64,000 nucleotides of DNA from JBQLZQ01 sp052168355 (GCA_052168355.1 JBQLZQ010000084.1:1-64000), one strand, 5' to 3'; shown: positions 25,335-36,683, numbered from the stretch's first letter. Program-made: numbers and translations. The notes: generated from the sequence alone by a model not told the origin.

Positions 25335-26294
25335 ATGGCACGGAAGAAAATCGCCCTCGTCGGCGCCGGGCAGATCGGCGGTACACTGGCCTTGCTGGTC
25401 GGGCTCAAGGAGCTTGGCGACGTTGTCCTGTTCGACATTGCCGAGGGGATCCCCCAGGGCAAGGCCCTGGACATCGCCGAGGCATCGCCCGTCGGCGGGT
25501 TCGACGCGGCCTATGTGGGCGGCAATGACTATAGCGTTATCGCCGGGGCCGACGTGGTCATCGTCACCGCCGGCGTTCCGCGCAAGCCGGGGATGAGCCG
25601 CGACGATCTGATCGGGGTCAACACCAAGGTGATGTCCGCGGTCGGGGCCAGCATCAAGACCCATTGCCCTGACGCCTTCGTCATCGTCATCACCAACCCG
25701 CTGGACGCCATGGTCGGGGTCCTGCGCGAGGTGTCGGGCCTACCGCCGCAACGTGTCGTGGGCATGGCCGGCGTTCTGGACAGCGCGCGGTTCCGCTATT
25801 TCCTGGCCGAGGAGTTCGGCGTTTCGGTCGAGGACGTAACGGCCTTCGTGCTGGGCGGACACGGCGACAGCATGGTGCCCTTGGTGCGGTATTCGGCCGT
25901 GGCCGGTATCCCCGTGCCCGATCTGGTCGAGATGGGCTGGACCACCCAGGACAAGATCGACGCGATCGTTCAGCGCACCCGCGACGGCGGGGCGGAGATC
26001 GTGGGACTGCTCAAGACCGGATCGGCGTTCTATGCGCCGGCCCTGTCGGCCATCGACATGGCCGAAGCCTATCTCAAGGACAAGAAGCGCCTTTTGCCCT
26101 GCGCGGCCTATCTCAACGGTGAGTACGGCATCGACGGGATGTATGTCGGCGTGCCGGTGATCATTGGCGCCGGCGGCGTCGAGCGGATCGTGGAGATCCG
26201 CATGAATGCGGAGGAAAAGGCGATGTTCGATTCGTCGGTCGAAGCCGTCAGGGCCTTGGTCGAGGTCACGCGGACCATGATGGCGGCCGGCTGA
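25335..26294 (+). CDS. mdh: malate dehydrogenase (LDH-like type)
   Basis: NAD-dependent oxidation of malate to oxaloacetate. The 319-residue protein has the NAD fold KIALVGAGQIGGTLA, the loop AGVPRKPGMSRDDL whose extra Arg selects malate, ITNPLDAM, the catalytic aspartate region DSARFRYFLAE, and the catalytic histidine in LGGHGDSMVPL. ATG 25335 has TTGAGGAAC upstream and gives the family N terminus. Its stop overlaps the start of sucC (TGATG). Confidence 0.96.
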   Translation: MARKKIALVGAGQIGGTLALLVGLKELGDVVLFDIAEGIPQGKALDIAEASPVGGFDAAYVGGNDYSVIAGADVVIVTAGVPRKPGMSRDDLIGVNTKVMSAVGASIKTHCPDAFVIVITNPLDAMVGVLREVSGLPPQRVVGMAGVLDSARFRYFLAEEFGVSVEDVTAFVLGGHGDSMVPLVRYSAVAGIPVPDLVEMGWTTQDKIDAIVQRTRDGGAEIVGLLKTGSAFYAPALSAIDMAEAYLKDKKRLLPCAAYLNGEYGIDGMYVGVPVIIGAGGVERIVEIRMNAEEKAMFDSSVEAVRALVEVTRTMMAAG

Positions 26295-27489
26295 TGAACA
26301 TTCATGAATACCAGGCCAAGGCGCTGCTCAAGACCTATGGCGTGGCGGTTCCGCGCGGCGGCGTCGCCTATACCGACGGCGAGGCCGAGGAAGTCGCAAA
26401 GTCTCTGGGCGGCCCCGTCTGGGTGGTGAAATCGCAGATCCATGCCGGCGGGCGCGGCGCCGGCCGCTTCGCCGACGATCCCGACGGCAAGGGCGGCGTG
26501 CGCGTCGTCAAGGCGGTGGAGGAGGTGCGCGCCAACGCCGATGCCATGCTCGGCAAGGTACTGGTGACCAAGCAGACCGGACCGGCCGGCAAGGAAGTGC
26601 GGCGGCTCTATATCGAGGAAGGCTGCGATATCAAGCGTGAGCTTTATCTCGGCATGCTGATCAACCGGGAAACCAGCCGTGTCACGGTCATGGCCTCGAC
26701 CGAAGGCGGCATGGACATCGAGGAGGTCGCGGAAAAGACCCCGGAAAAGATCCTGCGCATCGATATCGACCCGCTGCTCGGGATGCAGGGGTTTCATGCC
26801 CGTCAGCTGGCCTTCGGCCTGGGGCTCGAGGGCAAGCAGATCGGCAGCGCCGTCAAGTTTCTCAAAGCGATGTACAAGGCCTTCGTCGAACTGGACGCCT
26901 CGATCGTCGAAATCAACCCGCTGGTGGTGACCGGTGCCGGCGAGGTGCTGGCGCTCGACGCCAAGATGAACTTCGACGACAACGCGCTCTACCGGCACAA
27001 GGATGTCGAGGAACTGCGCGACGAAACGGAGGAAGACCCGGCCGAACGCGAGGCCGCCCGGCACGAGCTCAACTATATCAAGCTGGACGGCAATATCGGG
27101 TGCATGGTCAACGGCGCCGGTCTGGCGATGGCGACCATGGACATCATCAAGCTTTACGGCGGTGAGCCGGCCAACTTCCTGGATGTCGGCGGCGGCGCCA
27201 CGCGGGACCGGGTGACCACGGCGTTCAAGCTGATCCTGTCGGACCCCAATGTCGAAGGCATCTTGGTCAACATCTTCGGCGGCATCATGCGCTGCGACGT
27301 GATCGCCGAAGGGGTGGTGGCCGCGGCGCGGGAAGTCAGCCTGCATGTTCCCCTGGTCGTCCGGCTGGAGGGCACCAATGTCGAGCTGGGTAAAAAGATC
27401 ATGGCGGAATCGGGCTTGCCCATCCTGTCGGCCGACAATCTGGCCGATGCCGCCGAGAAAATCGTCAAGGCCGTGAAGGAGGCCGCCTG

Positions 27490-27490
<1 letters not shown>
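26294..27490 (+). CDS. sucC: succinyl-CoA synthetase beta subunit
   Basis: Nucleotide-binding subunit of succinyl-CoA synthetase, which makes ATP or GTP from succinyl-CoA. The 398-residue protein begins MNIHEYQAKALLKTYGV, has the ATP-grasp segment KSQIHAGGRGAGRF, NPLVVTGAGEVLALDAKMNFDDNAL with the Mg-site residues, and GGIMRCDVIAEGV near the end. Both ends overlap neighbours (mdh and sucD), so translation is coupled. Confidence 0.97.
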
Positions 27491-28365
<875 letters not shown>

Positions 28366-28475
28366 GGAACGGGGAGTAGGCTGGTGTCTCAAGCCCGGCC
28401 GGGCGATGGCGACGCGGACCGTTCTCCGGCCCGCGATCCTGAGGAGAAGGGGCCCCCGGTCCCGAAACATGACTG

Positions 28476-31373
28476 ATGGGTAATCAAGCGCGTAGCAGTT
28501 CGTTTCTGTCCGGTCACAACGCCGCCTTCGTCGCCGATCTCTATGGCCGCTTCAAACAGGACCCGGGTTCGGTCGATCCGTCCTGGGCGTCCTTTTTCGG
28601 GACCTTGGGAGACGAGGCCCGGGACGTGCTGGGTGAGCTGAACGGGGCCAGTTGGGCCCCCCGCAACGGGTCCACGCCGCCTCCGGACGATCCCCTGGGC
28701 GATGCTTTGTTGTCGCGCGATCGCGAAGCGCCGCCACGGATCAACGGCGCGGCCACGGCGCCGGTGGCGGATGCCGATCGGCTCAAGACCGAAACGCTGG
28801 ACAGTATCCGGGCCTTGATGCTGATCCGGGCCTATCGGGTGCGCGGCCATCTCAAGGCCAATCTCGACCCGCTGGGGCTTGAAAGCCGGGAATATCATGC
28901 GGAGCTCGACCCGCAGTCCTACGGCTTCACCGAAGCGGACATGGACCGCCCGGTCTTCATCAATCACGTGCTGGGCCTGGAAACGGCCACCCTGCGCGAG
29001 ATCGTCCAGCGCCTGGAAGAGACCTATTGCGGCCATATCGGCGTCGAATACACCCACATTCAGGACCCCGACCAGAAAGCCTGGATCCAGGAACGCATCG
29101 AGGCTATTCACAACCGGACGGAATTCACCGGCCGCGGCCGCCGCGCGATTTACGAGCGTCTGACCGCGGCCGAGACGTTCGAACGCTTCCTCAACCTGAA
29201 ATACACGGGCACCAAGCGGTTCGGCCTGGACGGGGCCGAGGCGCTGGTGCCGGCGCTCGAGCAGATCATGAAACGGGGCGGTCAGCTCGGCATCAAGGAA
29301 ATCGTGCTGGGCATGGCCCATCGCGGCCGGTTGAACGTGCTGGCCAGTGTCATGGGCAAGCCGTTCACGGCCATCTTTTCGGAGTTCCAGGGCAATCCGG
29401 CCAATCCTGAGGACGTTCAGGGGTCCGGCGACGTCAAGTACCATCTGGGAACATCGGCCGACCGCGAGTTCGACGGCAACAGCATCCATCTGTCGCTGAC
29501 CGCCAACCCGTCGCATCTGGAAGCGGTCAACCCGGTGGTTGTCGGCAAGGTCCGCGCCAAGCAGATGCAGCTCAAGGATACCGAGCGGTCCAAGGCCATG
29601 GGCATGCTGCTCCACGGCGACGCCGCCTTCGCCGGCCAGGGTATCGTCGGCGAAACGCTGGCCCTGTCGGAACTGCGCGGCTATCGGGTCGGCGGCACCA
29701 TTCACTTCATCATCAACAATCAGATCGGTTTTACCACCGCCCCCAGCTATTCCCGGTCGGGGCCGTACCCGACCGACGTGGCGCTGGCCATTCAGGCGCC
29801 GATCTTCCACGTCAACGGCGACGACCCCGAGGCGGTGGTCCATGTCTGCCGCATCGCCATCGAGTTCCGCCAGCAGTTCAAGAAGGACGTGGTGGTCGAC
29901 ATGTTCTGCTACCGGCGGTTCGGCCACAACGAAGGCGACGAGCCGGCCTTCACGCAGCCGATCATGTACCGGAAGATCGCCGATCATGCGTCCGTACGCG
30001 AACTCTATGGCCAACGGCTGGTCGACGAGGGCGTGTTGGATCCAGACGAACCGGAAAAGATCGTCCAGGATTTCCACCGCTATCTGGAAGACCAGTACGA
30101 CGCGGCGTCCAGCTATCGCCCCAACAAGGCGGACTGGCTGGCCGGCGCCTGGACCGGGCTGTCGATCGCCAGCGGCGAGGAGCGGCGGGGCAAGACGGCG
30201 GTGTCAGAGGAAGCCTTCAGGACCGTCGGGCAGGCGCTCACCCGGGTGCCGGACGGCTTCAACCTCAATTCCAAGGTCGCCCGGCAGCTCAAGGCCAAGG
30301 CCAAGGCCGTGGAGACCGGCAAGGACATCGATTGGGCCACGGCCGAGGCGCTGGCCTTCGGTACTCTTTGCCAGGAAGGGTATCCGGTGCGCCTTTCTGG
30401 CCAGGATTCCGGGCGCGGCACCTTCTCCCAGCGTCATTCCGTCCTGGTGGACCAGAAGACCGAGGACCGCTACGTGCCGTTGCAGAACGTCGCGCCGGAC
30501 CAGGCAACCTTCGAGGTCCACGACAGCCCGCTGTCGGAATTCGCGGTGCTCGGCTTCGAGTACGGGTTCAGCTCGTCGGAGCCCAACGCCCTGGTGCTGT
30601 GGGAGGCGCAGTTCGGCGATTTCGCGAACGGCGCCCAGGTCATCTTCGATCAGTTCATCTCCTCGGCCGAGAGCAAATGGCTGCGCATGTCCGGTCTGGT
30701 GATGCTGCTGCCGCACGGCTATGAAGGGCAGGGGCCCGAACACTCCTCGGCCCGGCTGGAACGGTTCTTGACCATGTCGGGCGAGGACAACTGGCAGATC
30801 GTCTATCCGACCACTCCGGCCAATTACTTCCACGCCCTGCGCCGCCAGATCCACCGCGACTTCCGCAAGCCGCTGGTGGTGATGACGCCGAAATCGATGC
30901 TGCGGCAGAAATATTTCGTGTCGGACCTGGACATGTTCGTCGGCGACAGCACGTTTCACCGCGTGTTGTACGAAGACACGGCACTGTCCACCCCCGACAA
31001 GATCCGCCGCGTCATCCTGTGTTCCGGTAAGGTTTATTACGATCTGGCTCAAGAACGCGACAAGAGGGGCCTGGACGCCGTGACCGTGGTTCGCCTGGAA
31101 CAGCTCTATCCGTTCCCGGACAAGGCCCTGGCCGACGAGCTGGCCAAATATCCCAACGCCGATATCGTCTGGTGCCAGGAAGAACCGGAAAACATGGGGG
31201 CCTGGCGGTTCTGCGACCGGCGGATCGAGGCCTTGCTCAACCGGCTGGGTCATAAGGCCAGGCGGCCGCACTATGTCGGTCGGCCGGAAGCGGCCTCGCC
31301 GGCGACGGGGCTTTTGCGGCGCCACAACCAAGAGCAGGAAAAACTCATCGACGCGGCGTTGACCCTGGATTGA
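28476..31373 (+). CDS. sucA: 2-oxoglutarate dehydrogenase E1 component
   Basis: Thiamine-diphosphate decarboxylase of the 2-oxoglutarate dehydrogenase complex. The 965-residue protein starts with the E1o N-terminal segment FLSGHNAAFVADLY, contains GMAHRGRLNVLASVMGKP, the Mg/ThDP region GDAAFAGQGIVGETL through INNQIGFTT, and HGYEGQGPEHSSARLERFL in the transketolase-like half. The ATG at 28476 has no close Shine-Dalgarno; the best purine stretch (GAGGAGAAGGGG) lies about 25 bases away. Confidence 0.97.
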   Translation: MGNQARSSSFLSGHNAAFVADLYGRFKQDPGSVDPSWASFFGTLGDEARDVLGELNGASWAPRNGSTPPPDDPLGDALLSRDREAPPRINGAATAPVADADRLKTETLDSIRALMLIRAYRVRGHLKANLDPLGLESREYHAELDPQSYGFTEADMDRPVFINHVLGLETATLREIVQRLEETYCGHIGVEYTHIQDPDQKAWIQERIEAIHNRTEFTGRGRRAIYERLTAAETFERFLNLKYTGTKRFGLDGAEALVPALEQIMKRGGQLGIKEIVLGMAHRGRLNVLASVMGKPFTAIFSEFQGNPANPEDVQGSGDVKYHLGTSADREFDGNSIHLSLTANPSHLEAVNPVVVGKVRAKQMQLKDTERSKAMGMLLHGDAAFAGQGIVGETLALSELRGYRVGGTIHFIINNQIGFTTAPSYSRSGPYPTDVALAIQAPIFHVNGDDPEAVVHVCRIAIEFRQQFKKDVVVDMFCYRRFGHNEGDEPAFTQPIMYRKIADHASVRELYGQRLVDEGVLDPDEPEKIVQDFHRYLEDQYDAASSYRPNKADWLAGAWTGLSIASGEERRGKTAVSEEAFRTVGQALTRVPDGFNLNSKVARQLKAKAKAVETGKDIDWATAEALAFGTLCQEGYPVRLSGQDSGRGTFSQRHSVLVDQKTEDRYVPLQNVAPDQATFEVHDSPLSEFAVLGFEYGFSSSEPNALVLWEAQFGDFANGAQVIFDQFISSAESKWLRMSGLVMLLPHGYEGQGPEHSSARLERFLTMSGEDNWQIVYPTTPANYFHALRRQIHRDFRKPLVVMTPKSMLRQKYFVSDLDMFVGDSTFHRVLYEDTALSTPDKIRRVILCSGKVYYDLAQERDKRGLDAVTVVRLEQLYPFPDKALADELAKYPNADIVWCQEEPENMGAWRFCDRRIEALLNRLGHKARRPHYVGRPEAASPATGLLRRHNQEQEKLIDAALTLD

Positions 31374-31404
31374 GGCGGCGGCGTATCATCATGGAAGGAA
31401 GACA

Positions 31405-32670
31405 ATGAGCATCGAAATCGTCGTTCCGACTTTGGGAGAGTCGGTGACCGAGGCGACCGTCGCTCAATGGTTGAAAAAGGTCGGCGACACCGTGGCCCGC
31501 GACGAGCCGCTGGTCGAGCTGGAGACCGACAAGGTGACCTTGGAAGTCAACGCCGCCGAGGCCGGAACCCTGTCGGAAATCAAGGTCGAAGAGGGTGGCA
31601 CGGTGGAGGTCGGGGCCGTTCTCGGCGTTCTGGGGGAGGGCAACGGCCAGCAGCCGGCCGCCGCCGCGGACGCAGCGCCGAAGAAAGAGGAAAAAAAGGC
31701 CGAGGCGCCGGCTCCCGATCAGGCCAAGGCCGCTTCCGCCGCTCCAGCCGACGACAGCGGTGCCGGTGTGGCCATGCCGGCGGCGCGCAAGATGATCGAA
31801 GAACAAGGGCTGGACGCCGGCGCCATCGCCGGAACGGGCAAGGGCGGGCGGATCACCAAGGAAGATGTCCAGACCCATGCAACGGCGCCCGCCAAGGCGG
31901 GCGGGTCCGGCGCGACGGTGATCGAGGTGCCGGAATTCACCCGTCCCGACAGCGCGCCCCGGGCCCGCAAGGATCTTGAAGAGCGCGTGCGCATGAGCAA
32001 GCTGCGCAAGACCATCGCCACGCGCCTGAAGCAGGCCCAGAACGAAGCCGCGATGCTGACCACCTTCAACGAGGTGGACATGAGCGCGCTAATCGCCACG
32101 CGCAACGCCTACAAGGACAGCTTCGCCAAGAAGCACGGCATCAAGCTGGGCTTCATGTCGTTCTTCTGCAAGGCGTGCATCACCGCGCTGAAGGAGATCC
32201 CGGCCGTCAACGGGGAAATCGATGGCGACGAGATCGTGTACAAGAACTATTACGATATCGGCATGGCCGTCGGCACGCCCAACGGTCTGGTCGTGCCGGT
32301 GGTGCGCGACGCCGACCGGTTGAGCTTCGCCGAGGTCGAGCAGACCATCGGTGAGCTGGGCGTCAAGGCGCGCGATGGCAAGCTGGCCATGGCCGACCTG
32401 ACGGGTGGCACCTTCACCATCTCCAATGGCGGTGTCTATGGCTCGCTGATGTCGACGCCCATCCTCAACCCGCCCCAGTCGGGCATCCTGGGCATGCACA
32501 AGATCGAAGAACGGCCGGTCGCGGTCGGCGGCAAGGTCGAGGTGCGGCCGATGATGTATCTGGCGCTCAGCTACGACCATCGGATCGTCGACGGGCGCGA
32601 GGCGGTGACCTTCCTGGTGCGTGTCAAGGAATGCATCGAGGATCCGCAGCGCATCCTGCTCGACGTCTGA
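31405..32670 (+). CDS. sucB: dihydrolipoamide succinyltransferase (E2 of 2-oxoglutarate dehydrogenase)
   Basis: Core of the complex, transferring the succinyl group to CoA. The 421-residue protein has one lipoyl domain with Lys43 in ELETDKVTLEV, an Ala/Pro/Lys-rich linker (about 80-125), the E3-binding segment AMPAARKMIEEQGLDAGAIAGTGKGGRITKEDV written here only by position (about 125-160), and the acyltransferase domain with the active histidine in SYDHRIVDGREA. It lies 31 bases after sucA and before lpd. Confidence 0.96.
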   Translation: MSIEIVVPTLGESVTEATVAQWLKKVGDTVARDEPLVELETDKVTLEVNAAEAGTLSEIKVEEGGTVEVGAVLGVLGEGNGQQPAAAADAAPKKEEKKAEAPAPDQAKAASAAPADDSGAGVAMPAARKMIEEQGLDAGAIAGTGKGGRITKEDVQTHATAPAKAGGSGATVIEVPEFTRPDSAPRARKDLEERVRMSKLRKTIATRLKQAQNEAAMLTTFNEVDMSALIATRNAYKDSFAKKHGIKLGFMSFFCKACITALKEIPAVNGEIDGDEIVYKNYYDIGMAVGTPNGLVVPVVRDADRLSFAEVEQTIGELGVKARDGKLAMADLTGGTFTISNGGVYGSLMSTPILNPPQSGILGMHKIEERPVAVGGKVEVRPMMYLALSYDHRIVDGREAVTFLVRVKECIEDPQRILLDV

Positions 32671-32721
32671 TCGTTCGCCCGCCCCATCCGTCCTTCCGGC
32701 CCATGCCCATAGGAAAGCCCC

Positions 32722-34116
32722 ATGGCAGACACGCCCTATGATCTGATCGTCATCGGCTCCGGCCCGGGGGGGTATGTCTGTGCCGTCCGCGCGGCCCAGC
32801 TGGGCCTCAGGACGGCCTGCGTCGAAAAAGAGCCGACCCTGGGCGGAACCTGCCTCAATGTCGGCTGCATCCCGTCCAAGGCGATGCTGCAAAGCTCCGA
32901 GAAGTTCGAGGAGGCGCAGGAATCTCTGGCCGGTTTCGGGGTCAAGGTCGGAAAGGTATCGCTCGACCTCAAGGCACTGATGGGGCACAAGGATTCGGTG
33001 GTGAAGGCAAACACCGCCGGGGTCGAATATCTGTTCAAGAAGAACAAGATCGACTGGCTCAAGGGCACCGGGCGGATCGCCAAGGCCGGAACCGTCGAGG
33101 TCGATGGCAAGGCTTACCAGACCAAGGCCATCGTCATCGCCACCGGGTCCGACGTGGCGCCCTTGCCCGGCATCGACATCGACGAGAAACGGGTGGTGTC
33201 GTCGACCGGCGCCCTGGCGCTGGAGTCCGTGCCGAAGCGGATGGTGGTGGTCGGCGGCGGCTATATCGGACTGGAAATGGGCTCGGTCTGGAGCCGGCTG
33301 GGGGCCGAGGTCACGGTCATCGAGTTTCTCGACCGCATCCTGCCGGGCATGGATGCCGAAATCGCCAAATCCATGCAGCGGGTGCTGGCCAAGCAGGGAC
33401 TGACCTTCAAGCTGGGGACCAAGGTTACCGCCGCCAAGACCGCCGGCGGCGGTGTCACCCTGACGGTGGAGCCGGCCAAGGGCGGCGATCCGGAAACGGT
33501 GAAGGCCGATGTGGTGCTGGTCGCCATCGGCCGGCGACCCTTCACCGACGGCCTGGGGCTGGAAGACGCCGGCGTGGCGCTGGACGAGCGGGGCCGGGTC
33601 AAGACCGACGGGCGGTTTGCCACCGGCGTTGACGGCATCTATGCCATCGGCGACGCGATCGCCGGGCCGATGCTGGCCCACAAGGCCGAGGACGAAGGCA
33701 TCGCGGTGGCCGAGATCCTGGCCGGCCAGGCCGGGCACGTGAATTACGACGCCATACCGGGCGTGGTCTACACCTGGCCCGAGGCGGCGACGGTCGGCCA
33801 AACCGAGGAACAGCTCAAGGAAAGCGGGATCGACTACAAGATCGGGAAATTTCCCTTCACCGCCAATGGCCGGGCGCGGGCCATGAACGCCACCGACGGC
33901 TTCGTCAAGATCCTGGCCGATGCCAGGACCGATCGCATCCTGGGGGTCCACATCCTGGGCGCGGAAGCCGGAACGATGATCGCGGAGGCGGTTCTGGCCA
34001 TGGAATTCGGCGCGTCGGCCGAGGATCTGGCCCGCACCTGCCATGCCCACCCGACGCTCAACGAGGCGGTCAAGGAAGCCGCGCTGGCCGTCGACGGAAG
34101 GCCGATCCACATCTGA
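32722..34116 (+). CDS. lpd: dihydrolipoyl dehydrogenase (E3)
   Basis: FAD enzyme that reoxidises the lipoyl arm with NAD. The 464-residue protein has the FAD fold LIVIGSGPGGYVCAVRAAQLG, the redox disulfide Cys44/Cys49 in GGTCLNVGCIPSK, the NAD fold VVVGGGYIGLEMGSVW, the second FAD region YAIGDAIAGPMLAHKAEDEG, and the His-Glu pair in HAHPTLNEAVKEA. It ends the mdh-sucCD-sucA-odhB-lpd block and converges on xerC with nine bases between the stops. Confidence 0.97.
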   Translation: MADTPYDLIVIGSGPGGYVCAVRAAQLGLRTACVEKEPTLGGTCLNVGCIPSKAMLQSSEKFEEAQESLAGFGVKVGKVSLDLKALMGHKDSVVKANTAGVEYLFKKNKIDWLKGTGRIAKAGTVEVDGKAYQTKAIVIATGSDVAPLPGIDIDEKRVVSSTGALALESVPKRMVVVGGGYIGLEMGSVWSRLGAEVTVIEFLDRILPGMDAEIAKSMQRVLAKQGLTFKLGTKVTAAKTAGGGVTLTVEPAKGGDPETVKADVVLVAIGRRPFTDGLGLEDAGVALDERGRVKTDGRFATGVDGIYAIGDAIAGPMLAHKAEDEGIAVAEILAGQAGHVNYDAIPGVVYTWPEAATVGQTEEQLKESGIDYKIGKFPFTANGRARAMNATDGFVKILADARTDRILGVHILGAEAGTMIAEAVLAMEFGASAEDLARTCHAHPTLNEAVKEAALAVDGRPIHI

Positions 34117-34125
34117 TCATGGGCC

Positions 34126-35064
34126 CTATCGGGCGCGGGGGTGGCTTTCGGCATAGACCGACAACAGCCGCGCGTCGTCGACTTCGGTATAGCGCTGGGT
34201 GGTGGACAGGGCGGCGTGGCCCAGCAGCTCCTGGATGGCGCGGATGTCTCCGCCCCCGGCCAGCAGATGGGTCGCAAAGCTGTGGCGCAGGGCGTGAGGC
34301 GTGGCGATGTCGGGCAATCCCAGCAGGGGGCGTAGCCGCCGCAACTGACGTTCGGCGACGCCGGGGTTGAGCGGCCCGCCCCGTATGCCGCGAAACAACG
34401 GTTCCTCGGTCGGCAACGGGAAGGGACAGGCGGCGATATAGGCGTCCAGGGCGGCGCGCACGGCATCGAGCAGGGGAACCAGGCGCTGCTTGCCGCCCTT
34501 GCCGGAGACGGTGATATGAGGTCCCGCCGGCACGTCGCCGCGCGCCAGAGCCAGCGCCTCGCCCAACCGCAGCCCGGCGCCGTAGAGAAGGGCGAACAGG
34601 GCGCTGTCCCGCAGGCCCACCCATCCCGACCCGTCGGCCGCGCCGGAGGCCCCGACCACGTCCAGGGCCTCGTCCGGCGTCAGCGGTTTTGGCAGCCCGC
34701 GGGGCAGGCGGGGGTGACGCACCTGGTCCAGCGCCGGGTTGTAAAGAACGCCGTCGCGATCGAGGAACCGGAAAAAGCTGCGCACCCCCGACAGGCCGCG
34801 CGACCGGCTGGCGGCGCCGACACCGCGCCCGGCCCGGCGGGCAAGGTAGGCCCGGAAGTCGGCAAGGGTGCAGCGGCCCAGATCATTCAACCGGGGGGCC
34901 TTTCCGGTGTGATCGGTCAGAAACGCCAGGAACCCGGTCAAATCGCCCATATAGGCACGCACGGTGTGGCGCGACGATTGCCGCTCGACCGTCAGCCAAC
35001 GATGCCAGCGACCGATCTGACGGATGACATCCGGCGCAGCCAGGACGGACGTGGCCGGATCCAT
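34126..35064 (-). CDS. xerC: tyrosine recombinase XerC
   Basis: Site-specific recombinase that resolves chromosome dimers at dif with XerD. The 312-residue protein has an N-terminal SAM-like DNA-binding domain (WLTVERQSSRHTVRAYMGDL) and the catalytic set: Arg in GAGLRLGEALAL, Lys in SGKGGKQRLVPL, His and Arg in HALRHSFATHLL, His in LLGHAALSTTQRYTEV, and the nucleophile Tyr in the same segment. I chose ATG 35064, two bases after the upstream gene; a TTG at 35088 would overlap that gene. The link with DUF484 supports XerC rather than a phage integrase. Confidence 0.93.
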   Translation of the reverse strand: MDPATSVLAAPDVIRQIGRWHRWLTVERQSSRHTVRAYMGDLTGFLAFLTDHTGKAPRLNDLGRCTLADFRAYLARRAGRGVGAASRSRGLSGVRSFFRFLDRDGVLYNPALDQVRHPRLPRGLPKPLTPDEALDVVGASGAADGSGWVGLRDSALFALLYGAGLRLGEALALARGDVPAGPHITVSGKGGKQRLVPLLDAVRAALDAYIAACPFPLPTEEPLFRGIRGGPLNPGVAERQLRRLRPLLGLPDIATPHALRHSFATHLLAGGGDIRAIQELLGHAALSTTQRYTEVDDARLLSVYAESHPRAR

Positions 35065-35066
35065 GG

Positions 35067-35801
35067 CTACACCGGCAGGTTGAGCCAACCTCGGATGCAG
35101 CGCTCCAGCACCCGGGCCTGGAAATCGATCAGCTCCGTGCGCATCCCGGCATGGAACATTTCCGGGTCCCGGCTGCCCATCGCCATCAGGCAGGGCGGCG
35201 CCTCGCTGGACACGGTCAGCCGGATCAGCGCCTGACTTTGCACCAGCCCGGCGCCGGCGCCGAAGATGGTGGGGTCGCCAGCGACGCCGCTCTCCAGCAC
35301 CAGGTCCTTGCCGTGCAGATAGTCGCGGACAAAGCCGGCCGGAACGATCTGGACGCCCGAAAGCAGCACCGTCGGTTCCCTGTCCTCCTGCGATTCGACC
35401 AGCAGGCAGGCCACGTCCAGATCCAGAAGAACCGCAAGGTCGGTGGTCACCGCCTGGATCAGCTGTTCGAAATTCTCCGCGTCCAGAAGAAACAGGATGG
35501 CGGCATGGACCCGGTTCAGCGTGCTTTGATTGGCCCGCGCCGACGCCACCATCTCGCGCTGCTGCAGTCGCAGCCGGTCGACCTCGGCCCGCAGCCGTTC
35601 GGCCATGAATGCCTGGAAGTCGACTACGCCGTCGGCCCGCGCCGACGCCGGCGGCGTCAGCCGTTCCAGGATGTCGGGATGGTGTGACAGGAAATCGGGA
35701 TTGGCGATCAAGTAGGCCTTGACGTCCTCGGCTTCCAGATTGGCGGCCGCCGGCTTGCGGATCCCCTTGGTCGTTCCCGGCATCGCCGTCAGATCCGGCA
35801 C
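35067..35801 (-). CDS. DUF484 family protein
   Basis: 244-residue protein with the DUF484 start DVKAYLIANPDFLSHHPDILERL, a coiled-coil-like segment around residues 65-90 (MAERLRAEVDRLRLQQREMVASA), and a GAF-like C-terminal domain. Its function is unknown, but it is regularly found beside xerC, as here, with two bases between the genes. A role together with chromosome-dimer resolution is an old guess from this linkage only. Confidence 0.85.
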   Translation of the reverse strand: MPDLTAMPGTTKGIRKPAAANLEAEDVKAYLIANPDFLSHHPDILERLTPPASARADGVVDFQAFMAERLRAEVDRLRLQQREMVASARANQSTLNRVHAAILFLLDAENFEQLIQAVTTDLAVLLDLDVACLLVESQEDREPTVLLSGVQIVPAGFVRDYLHGKDLVLESGVAGDPTIFGAGAGLVQSQALIRLTVSSEAPPCLMAMGSRDPEMFHAGMRTELIDFQARVLERCIRGWLNLPV

Positions 35802-35837
35802 GCGGCGAGAGACGTGGCGCGATACATCATGCCGTTT

Positions 35838-36533
35838 CTATGCCTGCTTCTTGAAGTTCGCGACCGCCTGCTTGTCGGTCAGGATGGTTTGGCCGGTTTT
35901 CGCCCAATCGGCCAGGAACGCTTCCAGCCCCTTGTCCGTCAGCGGGTGCTTGTAAAGCTGGCGCAGCACCGACGGTGGCATGGTCGCGACATGGGCGCCC
36001 ATCTTGGCCGTGGCGATGATGTGATTGGGGCTTCGGATCGACGCCACCAAGACCTCGGTTTTCAAGGACGGGAACTGGCGATACATCTGGACGATGTCGG
36101 AAATCAGCCCGATCCCCTCGACCCCTATGTCGTCCAGCCGGCCGACAAAGGGGGAAATGAACGTCGCGCCGGCCTTGGCCGCCAACAGCGCCTGGGCGGC
36201 CGAAAAACACAAGGTGACATTGACCATGGTGCCCTCGCCGGACAGCACCTTGCAGGTTTTCAGGCCGTCGGGCGTCAGCGGCACCTTGACCGCTACGTTC
36301 CCGGCGATGCGGGCCAGAAACCGCCCTTCGGCCAGCATGGTCTCATGGTCGGTGGCGGTCACCTCGGCACTGACCGGGCCCTGGACGACGGCGCAGATCT
36401 CGCCGATCAGCTCGACGAAATCGCGACCGGACTTGGCCACCAGGCTGGGGTTGGTGGTCACGCCGTCCAACAAGCCAGTTTCGGCGAGATCCCGAATCTC
36501 CGCCAGATCCGCAGTATCGATAAAAAACTTCAT
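35838..36533 (-). CDS. fructose-6-phosphate aldolase / small transaldolase
   Basis: 231-residue TIM-barrel enzyme of the TalC/MipB group. It starts MKFFIDTADLAEIRDL, has DGVTTNPSLVAKSG, and the Schiff-base lysine Lys83 in VAVKVPLTPDG; NVTLCFSAAQALLAAKAGATFISPFVGR is summarised by its ends at about residues 105-132. Either transaldolase in the pentose phosphate pathway or fructose-6-phosphate aldolase activity is possible, and these are hard to separate by sequence. It is divergent from priA. Confidence 0.92.
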   Translation of the reverse strand: MKFFIDTADLAEIRDLAETGLLDGVTTNPSLVAKSGRDFVELIGEICAVVQGPVSAEVTATDHETMLAEGRFLARIAGNVAVKVPLTPDGLKTCKVLSGEGTMVNVTLCFSAAQALLAAKAGATFISPFVGRLDDIGVEGIGLISDIVQMYRQFPSLKTEVLVASIRSPNHIIATAKMGAHVATMPPSVLRQLYKHPLTDKGLEAFLADWAKTGQTILTDKQAVANFKKQA

Positions 36534-36683
36534 CGGTTCATCATCCTCACTTGGCCGGCGCTGCGGGCAAAATCCCCGGTGTTTCCGGGTGCCCCATGCC
36601 GTTTGGCCAGCGCTGTTGTGGAATCCCTGGCGTTGCGTGGGCCGACCGGTTCACGCGCCAGTGTTAGAAGCCTAGTCTAGCCC

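Noticed and set aside
32089..34110. Long antisense frame over odhB and lpd
   Set aside because: Same third-position G+C effect; the plus-strand genes are complete and well conserved.
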